Below are positions 1 to 8,183 of a DNA stretch of 44,598 bases, piece by piece. The notes under the pieces were generated by a model. That model saw only the letters and a program-made list of their open reading frames with translations. It made no database searches and had not been told where the DNA came from. Each line of letters begins with the position of its first letter. Positions within the stretch are counted from its first letter, which is position 1. Origin of the DNA: Deltaproteobacteria bacterium 13_1_40CM_4_68_19 (GTDB lineage: Bacteria > Myxococcota > Myxococcia > Myxococcales > 40CM-4-68-19); assembly GCA_001918155.1 (NCBI GenBank), contig MNFJ01000124.1, positions 1 through 44,598 of the forward strand, given 5' to 3'. The translations under genes were made by a program, and so were the position numbers.

Positions 1-3000
1 CGTTCAGTGTCGACGTCTGCAGCGTCGCTCCCGACAGGTTGTTGACGGAGAGCCAGGAATTGACGAGCGTGATGGTCAGCGGGCTCCCGGCAACCGTGAC
101 GCCGCCAAACGCGAGCGTCGCGGTTGCGGTGACGTGCTTGCTCTCCGCAGTGGTCGAGGCGAGGGTTGCCTTGAACGTGCCATCGGCACCGGTAGTTCCG
201 CTAACAGGCAAACCGACGTTGCCCGTTCCGTCGACTGCGAGATTGACGGCGACGCCAGCGGTTGGAGACGGTCCGGTGAGAGCGGTGACGGTGAGCGTCG
301 CTTTCGCCGTGCCGTCCGCGAGCACAGTAGCGCGGTCTGTGGCGACCGTAACCACGGGTACGGCAACGAACGTAACGCTTGCTGGGCTGCCGGGGACGGG
401 CAGGACTATTCCCTCGAAGGAGGCCGTCGCGCTGACCGACTTCACTTCCGCGGTGGTGGAGGCGAGTTGGACTACGAAGTGTCCGTCCGGACCAGTCGCC
501 CCCGTGGGGAGAGCGGGCGCGAAGGTGTTGTTGCTGCCGGTCGCTGCGACAGTAACCTGCACTCCCGCGGTCGGCCCGCTGCCATCCGTCGCCTGAACGG
601 TGACCGTCGTCGTCGTCAACCCATCGGCGAGCACCATGGTCCGGTTGACGGCGAACGAGACCTCCGGCACGAAAGTGACGGTCGGGCGAGTGTTCAGCAC
701 GACCTCGGCAGGCCCCGGGTTCGCGGTTACCGTAATCGTCTTCGTCTGCGCCTTGGTCGTGGTCAGCTTGGTCTGGAAGACTCCATTCACGTCCGTGATG
801 CCCGTTGCGCCGGGGGTCAGGACGTTCGTGCTCCCGCTGACGTCCACCCGCACGGGAAGGGCGGCGATCGGGTTCCCAAACCTGTTGCGGATGGTGGAAG
901 TCACCGCGACGTTGTCCACGCCATTCGCAACGACGAGCGAGGGGTTGAGGGTCAGACCGATCGTCGATGTGCCCGGATCGGGCGGCGCGGCCGTGATGTT
1001 CACGAATGCGGGAGCCGAGGAAAGGCCGGTCGAGTCCGTCGCTACGACGCTGAACCTGTACGTACCGTCGATGTCGGGGAAGAAATGGGCAGCGCCCGTC
1101 GGATTCAGCAGGACGGCGTGGCTACCTTGGGGAAGCGAGAACACGCTCCAGGTGAAAGCAATGGAATCCGTGATCCCGCAGCTCGCGTCGTCGTCCGTCG
1201 CGCTGGCCGAAAGCGTCACGTCCTGTGTCGGTGCCGGAAAGGCCGGCGAATTCGAGGTGGCCACGATCACGGGGGCCGCCGACCCGCACGTCGCCACGTT
1301 GATGCTGGCGAATGCCGCAGCGCTCGATGTTCCGTTACTCGCGGTGGCAATGGCTTTGACGGTGTAAGCGGCCGGCTGGCTCGCGGTGAAATTGGTCGTC
1401 GGTCCCGAATCGAGCGACAGGCGGCTGGCCGGGGAAGGCGAGACGATGCTCCAGGCGAAGCTGAAGGTATCGTTGAAGCGCGCCGGGCACGCCGTCGGAT
1501 CGTTGTCGCTGCTGGTCGCCGTCGCAGTCAGCGCCACGGCGCGATTGCTGTTCGTGGCGATGGGCGAGCCCGGCGAGATGTTCACGGTCGGCGCGAACTG
1601 TCCGCATTGCGTGGTGGTCAGCGTTACGAATGCCTGCGCCGATACGTTGCCAAGGGCGTCGGCAACGACAACCGAAACCTGATAGCTCCCCACCACGTCC
1701 GGCGTGAGCAATGGCGAGGCGCTCGTCGCCAACGAAAGCGACGCCCCGCTTCCAGCAGGGCGAGAGACCAGGCTCCAGCTGAAGTGGAACGGCGTGATCG
1801 GAACCGTGCCGCACGCCGAGTTCGCGTCGGCCACTCCGACGGAGAACGCAACCCGATCGCCCGTGTTCACCACCGTCGGGCTGAAGGCCAGATTGCTCAG
1901 CGCCGGGGCAGCGGTCCCGCAGGTAGCCGCGCCCACCGTGACGGATTCCGGCGCGGACGTGAACCCGCCCTGGTCGCGCGCCAACAGCTCGGCTTGGTAG
2001 TCCCCGATCAGGTCGGGTGTGAACGTCGCCGTGGCGGTCGTGGACCCACTCAAGGTGGCGTTGCTTCCGGCGGGCCGGCTGACGAGCCTCCACTGGAACG
2101 CGATGACCGGGCTGGCGACGCAATTGTCCGTCACCGCGGGCGCCGTCAGCGCCTTGGCGTTGCCGATGATCGCGCTCGCCGGATTCGGGCTGAACGCCGC
2201 GATCTGCGGCGCGCAGGTCGCCGTCTGGACGACGACGCCCGCAGGCTCGGATGAGAGGCCGCGGGAATCGGTGGCGACGACAGTGAACGTGTAAGTCCCG
2301 GCCAGATCGACGGTGAGCGTCGGCGAAGGGGAAGTCGGATTCGAGAGCTGCGCCTGGCTGCCCGAAGGCGCCGAGCTGGGCGTCCAGGCGAAGCTGATCG
2401 TCTCCCCGAGGTTGCAACCCGCTGGATCGTTATCGATGTCGGTCGCCACGACCGAGAGCGTGACCGTCGTGCCCAGCGAGGGGAGGGCAGGCGTGCCGCG
2501 GGCGTTGACGATGCTCGGGGGGTTGTTACCGCAGTTGCTGACCGCGATGGTGAAGTCTTTGGGCACGCTCGAACGCCCGGTCGAGTCGGTGACGACCAGT
2601 CGCGCCACATAGTTCCCGGCCACGTCGGGCGTAAAGTTTGGTGTTTGCGATGTCACGCTGTTCAGCGTCGCCCGGCTCCCTGCGGGGAGCTCCAGCATGG
2701 TCCACTGAAAGGAGAGAGACTGATTGAGGTTGCAACCGGCGCCGTTGTCGGGATCGCTCACGACAGCTGCCAGCTGCACCGCGCTTCCGATCGACGGGTT
2801 TCCTGTCGATGTGGTGATGTCGCTCACTACCGGGGCTCTGGAGCCGCACGCTGACGCGGTCACTTTCACCGTGGCCTCGCCCTGCCGCAGGCTGTTGGAT
2901 ACCGTGACCCTCAACACGTAGTCGCCGGGCATGTCCGCCAGGAACGACGCCTGGGCGGACTCCGGATCCACGAGCTGTGCCTGGCTTCCCAGCGGCCTGC

Positions 3001-3205
3001 TCTCGAACGTCCAGAGGAACGTGATCAGCCGATTCTGCGGATCCGAGCTCGCGCTCGCGTCGAGCTGCACGAACGCGCCGGTATTGACGGTCTGATCGTT
3101 GCCGGCCACCGCGACTGGCAGACTGACGCTTCCTCCGCAGGCGAGCACCAGGAACGTCCCCAGGAGCGAAATCAGGCTACGGGTTGCCGATAGGTGCACT
3201 CGCAT
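1..3205 (-). CDS. PKD/Ig-like repeat surface lipoprotein (C-terminus beyond left edge)
   Basis: The frame is open from an ATG at 3205 to the left edge, at least 1068 residues. The N-terminus has a hydrophobic signal ending in a lipobox, LVLACGG, so it should be a lipid-anchored envelope or surface protein. Seven PKD-like beta-sandwich repeats of about 100 residues follow (roughly residues 31-735). Repeats 2-7 each start with a Cys (for example TCGSAAP) and carry a second Cys near mid-repeat (for example DPAGCNL), suggesting one disulfide per repeat. From about residue 740 there are at least three Big_1/invasin-like Ig domains marked by LADGTAKATLTV-type strands and GATGPDG-type turns. Such arrays usually act as stalks or adhesins. 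It starts 19 nt downstream of the PEGA protein on the same strand and is probably cotranscribed. No catalytic domain is visible in the part present. Confidence 0.85.
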   Translation of the reverse strand, partial: MRVHLSATRSLISLLGTFLVLACGGSVSLPVAVAGNDQTVNTGAFVQLDASASSDPQNRLITFLWTFESRPLGSQAQLVDPESAQASFLADMPGDYVLRVTVSNSLRQGEATVKVTASACGSRAPVVSDITTSTGNPSIGSAVQLAAVVSDPDNGAGCNLNQSLSFQWTMLELPAGSRATLNSVTSQTPNFTPDVAGNYVARLVVTDSTGRSSVPKDFTIAVSNCGNNPPSIVNARGTPALPSLGTTVTLSVVATDIDNDPAGCNLGETISFAWTPSSAPSGSQAQLSNPTSPSPTLTVDLAGTYTFTVVATDSRGLSSEPAGVVVQTATCAPQIAAFSPNPASAIIGNAKALTAPAVTDNCVASPVIAFQWRLVSRPAGSNATLSGSTTATATFTPDLIGDYQAELLARDQGGFTSAPESVTVGAATCGTAAPALSNLAFSPTVVNTGDRVAFSVGVADANSACGTVPITPFHFSWSLVSRPAGSGASLSLATSASPLLTPDVVGSYQVSVVVADALGNVSAQAFVTLTTTQCGQFAPTVNISPGSPIATNSNRAVALTATATSSDNDPTACPARFNDTFSFAWSIVSPSPASRLSLDSGPTTNFTASQPAAYTVKAIATASNGTSSAAAFASINVATCGSAAPVIVATSNSPAFPAPTQDVTLSASATDDDASCGITDSIAFTWSVFSLPQGSHAVLLNPTGAAHFFPDIDGTYRFSVVATDSTGLSSAPAFVNITAAPPDPGTSTIGLTLNPSLVVANGVDNVAVTSTIRNRFGNPIAALPVRVDVSGSTNVLTPGATGITDVNGVFQTKLTTTKAQTKTITVTANPGPAEVVLNTRPTVTFVPEVSFAVNRTMVLADGLTTTTVTVQATDGSGPTAGVQVTVAATGSNNTFAPALPTGATGPDGHFVVQLASTTAEVKSVSATASFEGIVLPVPGSPASVTFVAVPVVTVATDRATVLADGTAKATLTVTALTGPSPTAGVAVNLAVDGTGNVGLPVSGTTGADGTFKATLASTTAESKHVTATATLAFGGVTVAGSPLTITLVNSWLSVNNLSGATLQTSTLN

Positions 3206-3224
3206 GTTGCCCCCCTCGAACTGT

Positions 3225-6200
3225 CTAGAAAGACCTGCTGAACCCGAGTACTGCTCCGTGCCCGATTCGCCAGACGTGCTGGAACTCGATCGCGTCGCCG
3301 ACGTAGTCGGCCTCGACGGCGTATGCCGGGCTGATCCGGAACTGGAGACCGGCCCGGATGGACAGGGCCGAGACCGGGGAGAGGAATGCGTTCGGACCGC
3401 TGGAATCCTTGGTCAGGTTGTACGTGTACGAGCCCACCGTGCGGAGACTGAACGGCGGCATCGACCAGGAGGCGCGCAGCCCGGCGCTGGGACCGAGCAG
3501 GTCGAACGGAAAGCCCTCGTTCCGGGCGGTCAGGTAGTGCAAACCGCCCATCGGCGTCAGCTCCAGCCGGCCGTCCTGCACTAGCAGGGCGCCGAGGTCG
3601 TATCCGCCGGCAGCGGAGAAGTCGAAGCGGTTCTCATCCACCGTCACCCTCGACCCGGGCGGTCCGTTGAACGGCGCGTACTGCTGGTGGGACGTGCGCC
3701 AGTCGCCCGACACCGCCGCGAACCAGTTCTCGGCGAACCTTCGGGTTCCCTCGATGCCGATACGGCCGAGCACCAACGAGTCGGTGTACGACGCCTCGTG
3801 GCTCCTCTCGCCGCCGAGCAGCACGGTCACCGTCCAGGGTGTCGAGGTGCGCGATAGCGCGGTCGCCGGCGGCGTTGCGCCGGGCACGGGCCTCAGCGAG
3901 GTGGGAAGCCCGGACGGCGTCGGAGCGGTGCCCCCCGTCTGGAACGCCGCCTCGACGACCGGACCGGGTCGCGGTGGAAAGACCTCCACTCCCGCGGACA
4001 CCGCCGCGGGCGTCGGGTCGTCGATCACCACCGCGTGCGGCAGTTCCGGCGCTCCGCTGCGCGCGGGCCCGTTCTCGGCGTTGTCCCAGGCCTCGAGGTA
4101 GTAGGCGAATCCGTCGGTGACCGCGCGGGCGGGTACCTCGGCGCCGTAACGATCGCCGCCGACGCTCCCGAGCGGCTGGCACTCGAAGTCGCGGCCGTAC
4201 GCGTTTCGCCAGCACGCTTGCGCCGAGCCTACGCCGCTGCGGTCGTCGGTGATCTCCGCCAGGAGCTGCAGCGGCCGCCCACGCATCGCGCTGAGGACCG
4301 GTTGGTGACCCAGGCGCGGCGGTTCGGTGTCCTCTTCCGCCGCGGGCGCCTGGGCGACCGCCGCCGCCGGCGATGCCGCGAGCGAGGGGACGAGCCTCTT
4401 CTCGCAGGCGGCGAGCTGGATTCGCGCCTCCGCGATCAGCTCCTTCTGCTGCTTGCCGATGCGCTGTTTCTCGGCGGTGGTCAGGAACTCCCGGTACGTC
4501 GCTGCCGCCTCTTCGTACCGGCCCAGCTTGCGGCGCATCTGCGCGATGTTGAAGAGCAGGCGCGGATTGGCGCGGTACTGGTAGGCGGCGCGGTACCCGG
4601 ACAGCGCGCATTCCAGCTCGCCACGGACGGAGCACGCATGCGCCGCCGCGATCTGCGCCTCGTACAGCTCGTCGGAGGTCGGCGCCTGCTGCTTCTGCTG
4701 CCCGCCGCGCACGGGCGTCAGCACAACGGCGATGCGCAGCTCGAAATCGCGGTCGGTGGGAAGATTGGGGCGCGTCACGCGCGGCACGTAGCCGGCCAGC
4801 GCGAGCCTGACTTCGTGCGGCCCGGGCGTGGTCCGGATCTTGAGCGGGGTTGCTCCGACCAGCCTCTGGTCGAGGAAGATCTGCGCGCCGGCGGGGTCCG
4901 ACGACACCGCGATCAGGGGCGGTGCCTGGGACTGCGCGGTCTGCAGCGGGATGCGGACGGAGAGTCCCTGGCCGGCCTCCAGCGTCACCTGCTGCGCCAC
5001 CGTCTTGTATCCGTCGCTGGAAACCTCCAGCTGGTGCTCGCCAGGTTCGACTTCCGAGGTGAGGGGCGACTTGCCGAGCTCCTTGCCGTCGACGCGAACC
5101 GTCGCTGGCGGCTCGGTCTCCACGCGCAGGCGTGCGGGGCCGGCGCGCTGCAACGCGAAGGCGAGGTCGGTGTCGCGGTTGGGATGGATCTGGACCGTCC
5201 GCTCCTCCTTGACGAATCCGGCCCCCGAGACCGCCACGCTGTGCGCGCCCGGATTCGCTTCCGCGGACCAGGGCGTGACGCCGACCTGTGCCCCGTCCAC
5301 GGTCACGGCAGCGCCGGTTGGCGTGGAGGTGACCGTGAGGCGCGACCCGCTCCGGTCGCCGGCGGGCAGGTCGAGCCGGATGGACAGATCGCGATCTTTC
5401 GGCATGTCGAAGTCGGTGCCCACGTCGCGTCGGCCTTCGTGGCGCAGCACGAGCTGGTGGTATCCCTGGGGCAGCGCCACGATCAGCGGCGTGCGGCCAC
5501 GCTCCTTGTTGTCGACGAGCACGACGGCGCCGACCGGGTCCGACTCGACCGCGAGAGCGGGCGCCTTCGGCAGCGGAGGCAGCGCGAACGACAGGCTCGC
5601 GTCACGCCCCTCGCGGCCGAAGAGCGTTCGCTGCTGCCGCAGCCGGCCCTCCATCTCGACTGCCACGGTGTGCTCGCCGGGCGGCAGCGCGCCCTGATAC
5701 GGGGTGCGTCCGACGAGGGTGCCGTCGACCAGGACGTTCGCCTCGGACGGCTCACTGTGCACCGCCAGCGTCGCGGGGCCCCCCGCCTGGCGCGGCAGGT
5801 CCACCGCGAGATCCATCCTGCGGCCCTTGACCTCGATCTGTTGCTCCGAGCTCCGCCCGTCGGGACCGGTGATGGACAGTGTATGGCGCCCAGGCATCAG
5901 CCGGATGCGCAGCGGCGTGGTGCCAGCGTCCTGGTCGTCGATGCGAACGGAGGCGCCCGGCTCCTCCGTGCGAACGGTCACCGCGACAGGCTCGGGCGGG
6001 GGATCGAAGGCGATGCAAGAGATCGGCTGCCGCGGCGATCCGACGCGCGTGGCCCCTCCTTCGTCGTGCTGCGCCTCGATGAAGTATTCGAAGGACCCGT
6101 CGGAGAGGATGCTCGAGGGGAGCCGCGCTTCGAAACCCCGCTTGGGGCCGCGATCGCGCATCGTGAACGCTTCGTAGCGCTCGTTTCCCGATCTGCGTGC

Positions 6201-6461
6201 GAACACCAAGGGCGCAAACAGCCGCGAGGGGTCCTGCACCTGCGCCTTGATCACGACCGTCGCGCCACGCGCCGCCTTCTCGACCGGCGCGTGCGCGACC
6301 TTCCCGTTGCGCCCCGTCTCGGGTGGCGTGTCGGCTTTTGTCCCGACCGCTTCTTCGTTCACTGCGAGCAGGGCGCGTTGACGCCAATCGGAGATCGGAC
6401 GAGGGTCGGCGGCCGCGGAAGCGGCGAGCAGAGCGACGGCGAACAACATCGACTCCCCCAT
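3225..6461 (-). CDS. PEGA-repeat/TPR protein with C-terminal beta-barrel-like domain
   Basis: Large envelope protein of 1078 residues. From the ATG at 6461 it begins with a short signal-like hydrophobic stretch (LFAVALLAASAAADP). A second ATG at 6449, behind GGGGGAG, is an alternative start. A beta-rich domain (about 65-150) precedes six PEGA repeats (about 159-590), each with the pattern V.S.P.GA.V..DG...G.TP and then GEH.L.V. A TPR-like helical segment follows (about 595-690, with NPRLLFNIAQ and GRYEEAAATYREFL). Next comes an Ig-like domain (about 710-813), and the last 200 residues look like outer-membrane beta-strands ending in Phe. PEGA domains are typical of bacterial surface-layer and envelope proteins. 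The organisation suggests an outer-membrane scaffold working with the PKD lipoprotein encoded just downstream. No enzymatic motif is seen. Confidence 0.85.
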   Translation of the reverse strand: MGESMLFAVALLAASAAADPRPISDWRQRALLAVNEEAVGTKADTPPETGRNGKVAHAPVEKAARGATVVIKAQVQDPSRLFAPLVFARRSGNERYEAFTMRDRGPKRGFEARLPSSILSDGSFEYFIEAQHDEGGATRVGSPRQPISCIAFDPPPEPVAVTVRTEEPGASVRIDDQDAGTTPLRIRLMPGRHTLSITGPDGRSSEQQIEVKGRRMDLAVDLPRQAGGPATLAVHSEPSEANVLVDGTLVGRTPYQGALPPGEHTVAVEMEGRLRQQRTLFGREGRDASLSFALPPLPKAPALAVESDPVGAVVLVDNKERGRTPLIVALPQGYHQLVLRHEGRRDVGTDFDMPKDRDLSIRLDLPAGDRSGSRLTVTSTPTGAAVTVDGAQVGVTPWSAEANPGAHSVAVSGAGFVKEERTVQIHPNRDTDLAFALQRAGPARLRVETEPPATVRVDGKELGKSPLTSEVEPGEHQLEVSSDGYKTVAQQVTLEAGQGLSVRIPLQTAQSQAPPLIAVSSDPAGAQIFLDQRLVGATPLKIRTTPGPHEVRLALAGYVPRVTRPNLPTDRDFELRIAVVLTPVRGGQQKQQAPTSDELYEAQIAAAHACSVRGELECALSGYRAAYQYRANPRLLFNIAQMRRKLGRYEEAAATYREFLTTAEKQRIGKQQKELIAEARIQLAACEKRLVPSLAASPAAAVAQAPAAEEDTEPPRLGHQPVLSAMRGRPLQLLAEITDDRSGVGSAQACWRNAYGRDFECQPLGSVGGDRYGAEVPARAVTDGFAYYLEAWDNAENGPARSGAPELPHAVVIDDPTPAAVSAGVEVFPPRPGPVVEAAFQTGGTAPTPSGLPTSLRPVPGATPPATALSRTSTPWTVTVLLGGERSHEASYTDSLVLGRIGIEGTRRFAENWFAAVSGDWRTSHQQYAPFNGPPGSRVTVDENRFDFSAAGGYDLGALLVQDGRLELTPMGGLHYLTARNEGFPFDLLGPSAGLRASWSMPPFSLRTVGSYTYNLTKDSSGPNAFLSPVSALSIRAGLQFRISPAYAVEADYVGDAIEFQHVWRIGHGAVLGFSRSF

Positions 6462-6520
6462 CAACCGGACGCCGTGGGCTTGACCTGATCGCGCTGTCGG
6501 ACAGCCCCCTGGTCCGGTTG
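6462..6520 (-). promoter_or_regulatory. Inverted repeat in the 5' leader of the PEGA gene
   Basis: Perfect 9-bp arms, CAACCGGAC at 6462-6470 and GTCCGGTTG at 6512-6520, lie immediately upstream of the ATG at 6461. The spacer holds a nested GCTGTC/GACAGC hairpin and GGGCT/AGCCC arms. In the minus-strand transcript this would fold into a stem abutting the start codon, so it may control translation. It could also be a protein operator in the divergent region. Inferred from symmetry only. Confidence 0.35.
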
Positions 6521-6622
6521 GACGCTGCAGGAGGAGCGCGGCCCCCGGCCAATCGTCCAACGTGCGATCTACTTTGGAGCACAGGGTGATGACAAGTGCC
6601 GCACGGTCGCAGCCCGCCCTAC

Positions 6623-6630
6623 AAGGAGGT
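6623..6630 (+). promoter_or_regulatory. Strong Shine-Dalgarno sequence deciding the acyltransferase start
   Basis: AAGGAGGT is a full match to the anti-SD complement. It sits 6 nt before the GTG at 6637, which is in frame with the COG3146 acyltransferase. The next in-frame ATG, at 6685, has no comparable site, so the upstream GTG is preferred. Confidence 0.6.
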
Positions 6631-6636
6631 CCAGCG

Positions 6637-7848
6637 GTGTGTCACAATTGCGCCTGCGGCGGACGCACGCTAGGCAGGGACGTCATGCGTGCGCCGGATG
6701 TACGCGTTTTGACGACCGTAAACGAAGTGCGGCGCGCCGACTGGGACGCGCTGCTCTCGCCAGCATCTACGCCGTTCGTCCGCCACGCCTGGCTGCAGGC
6801 CCTGGAACGGTCCGGCTGCGCCGCCGCCCGGACGGGCTGGGATGCCCGCCATCTCACGCTCTGGCGCGGGACGAAGCTGATCGCCGCGTCTCCGGCGTAT
6901 GTGAAGGACGACAGCGACGGCGACTTCTCGCGCGACTGGGATCTCGCCGCTTCTCTCTCTCGCGGGCGCATCGGATACTACCCGAAGCTCGCGCTCACGG
7001 TGCCATTCACTCCCTGCACCGGCGAGCGCCTGCTGGTGGCGCCGGGAGAGGACCGCGCCGGTTGCGCCGAGCGCATCCTGCACGCGGCGCGCAAGCTCTG
7101 CGCCGACGAAGGCTACCCGACGTGGCAGGTGCTCTTCCCCGACGAGGCCGGCGCGCGCGAGCTCGAGCAGGCGGGGATGGCCCTGCGCGTCTCCTGGCAA
7201 TTCCACTGGAGGAACGAAGGGTATCGGTCGATGGCGGAGTTTCTCTCCCGCTTCAACTCCAAGCGCCGGCACATGCTGCGGCGGGAGATGGCTGCGGCCG
7301 CGGAGCAGGGCATCGAGATCCGGACCGTACGAGGGGAGGAACTGCGCCGCGATCCGGCAGGCTGGGCGAAGAAGGCGCACGCGCTGCACCGGAGCACAGT
7401 GGACAAGCTGATGTGGGGCCGCCGCTGGCTGAACGAGAAGTTCTATCTCTCCGCGTTCGCGGAGATGCCGGACGCCGTCGAAGTCGTCGGCGCGTTCCGC
7501 GGAGACAAGCTGATCGCCGGAGCGTTCAACGTCGCCTCACCGGCCCGGCTCTACGGCCGGTATTGGGGATGCTTCGAGGAGCATCCGTTCCTGCACTTCA
7601 ACGTCTGCTACTACCACTCCATCGCGGACTGCATCGCCCGCGGCCTCCAGATCTTCGAGGGCGGAGCCGGAGGCGAGCACAAGCTGGCGCGCGGTTTCCT
7701 TCCCGCCTTGACCTACTCGGCGCACGGATTCACCGACGCCAGGCTCGATCGGGCCGTCCGCGACCATCTCGCCCGCGAGACGCCGGCGCGCGCCGCGAGC
7801 ATCGAGCGCTCCCTGCGCGACTCGCCTATATTCAAGGCGGCCTCATGA
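6637..7848 (+). CDS. COG3146/DUF482 GNAT-fold N-acyltransferase (peptidogalycan biosynthesis family)
   Basis: Protein of 403 residues from the GTG at 6637, chosen for the strong upstream Shine-Dalgarno. A start at the ATG at 6685 (MRAPDVRVL) would give 387 residues. It carries the hallmarks of the DUF482/COG3146 family: SKRRHMLRREM, HRSTVDKLMWG, LYGRYWGCFEE, LHFNVCYYHSI and the C-terminal FEGGAGGEHKLARGF. The family has a FemX-like double GNAT fold and is predicted to transfer acyl or aminoacyl groups; its substrate is not established. The extended start adds an N-terminal CHNCACGG Cys cluster. The stop overlaps the clpS start by 4 nt (ATGA), implying translational coupling and possibly a shared role in N-terminal protein tagging or turnover (inference). 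Confidence 0.85.
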   Translation: MCHNCACGGRTLGRDVMRAPDVRVLTTVNEVRRADWDALLSPASTPFVRHAWLQALERSGCAAARTGWDARHLTLWRGTKLIAASPAYVKDDSDGDFSRDWDLAASLSRGRIGYYPKLALTVPFTPCTGERLLVAPGEDRAGCAERILHAARKLCADEGYPTWQVLFPDEAGARELEQAGMALRVSWQFHWRNEGYRSMAEFLSRFNSKRRHMLRREMAAAAEQGIEIRTVRGEELRRDPAGWAKKAHALHRSTVDKLMWGRRWLNEKFYLSAFAEMPDAVEVVGAFRGDKLIAGAFNVASPARLYGRYWGCFEEHPFLHFNVCYYHSIADCIARGLQIFEGGAGGEHKLARGFLPALTYSAHGFTDARLDRAVRDHLARETPARAASIERSLRDSPIFKAAS

Positions 7849-8183
7849 GCCCCTCGAAGAAGAAGCAAGGCGACGTCGGCCTCGCCGAGCCGAAGACCAA
7901 GGCGAAGCCCAAGCTCGACCGGCCGCGCCTCTACAAGGTGTTGCTGCACAACGACGACTACACCCCGATGGAGTTCGTGGTCCTCGTCCTGCGCGAAGTC
8001 TTCGCCAAGTCCGACGCCGACGCGACCGCGATCATGCTGCATGCGCACACGCACGGCATGGCGGTGGCGGGCGTCTACACCTTCGAGATCGCCGAGACCA
8101 AAGTCCAGCAGACGATGGCGCTCGCCGAAAAGGCGGCATTCCCGCTGCTGTGCACGATGGAGCCGGAAGACGCGCCCGGATGA
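7845..8183 (+). CDS. clpS: ClpS, adaptor of the ClpAP/ClpCP protease (N-degron recognition)
   Basis: Protein of 112 residues. After a basic, disordered N-terminal extension of about 27 residues comes the ClpS core: LYKVLLHNDDYTPMEFVV with the HNDD pocket residues, then a MLHAHTHGMAVAGVYT segment and the ETKV and FPLLCTMEPE end. ClpS binds destabilising N-terminal residues and hands substrates to the Clp ATPase. The gene is usually next to clpA; here it is instead ATGA-coupled on both sides, to a COG3146 acyltransferase upstream and an MFS transporter downstream. No Clp ATPase is in the window. Confidence 0.95.
   Translation: MSPSKKKQGDVGLAEPKTKAKPKLDRPRLYKVLLHNDDYTPMEFVVLVLREVFAKSDADATAIMLHAHTHGMAVAGVYTFEIAETKVQQTMALAEKAAFPLLCTMEPEDAPG

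Noticed and set aside
134-2254. Long plus-strand open frame opposite the PKD lipoprotein
   Set aside because: It encodes Arg/Gly-rich low-complexity sequence, while the minus strand gives a regular repeat protein with a lipobox.
4035-6488. An 817-codon plus-strand frame opposite the PEGA gene
   Set aside because: Composition is typical of antisense GC-rich shadows and no motif is present; the minus strand has six PEGA repeats.
6639-8183. A 514-codon open frame that starts at a GTG after the strong ribosome site and runs in frame through clpS
   Set aside because: Its first 400 residues are Arg/Ala-rich low-complexity sequence, a shadow of the acyltransferase gene in GC-rich DNA. Only the last 112 codons (clpS) match a family.
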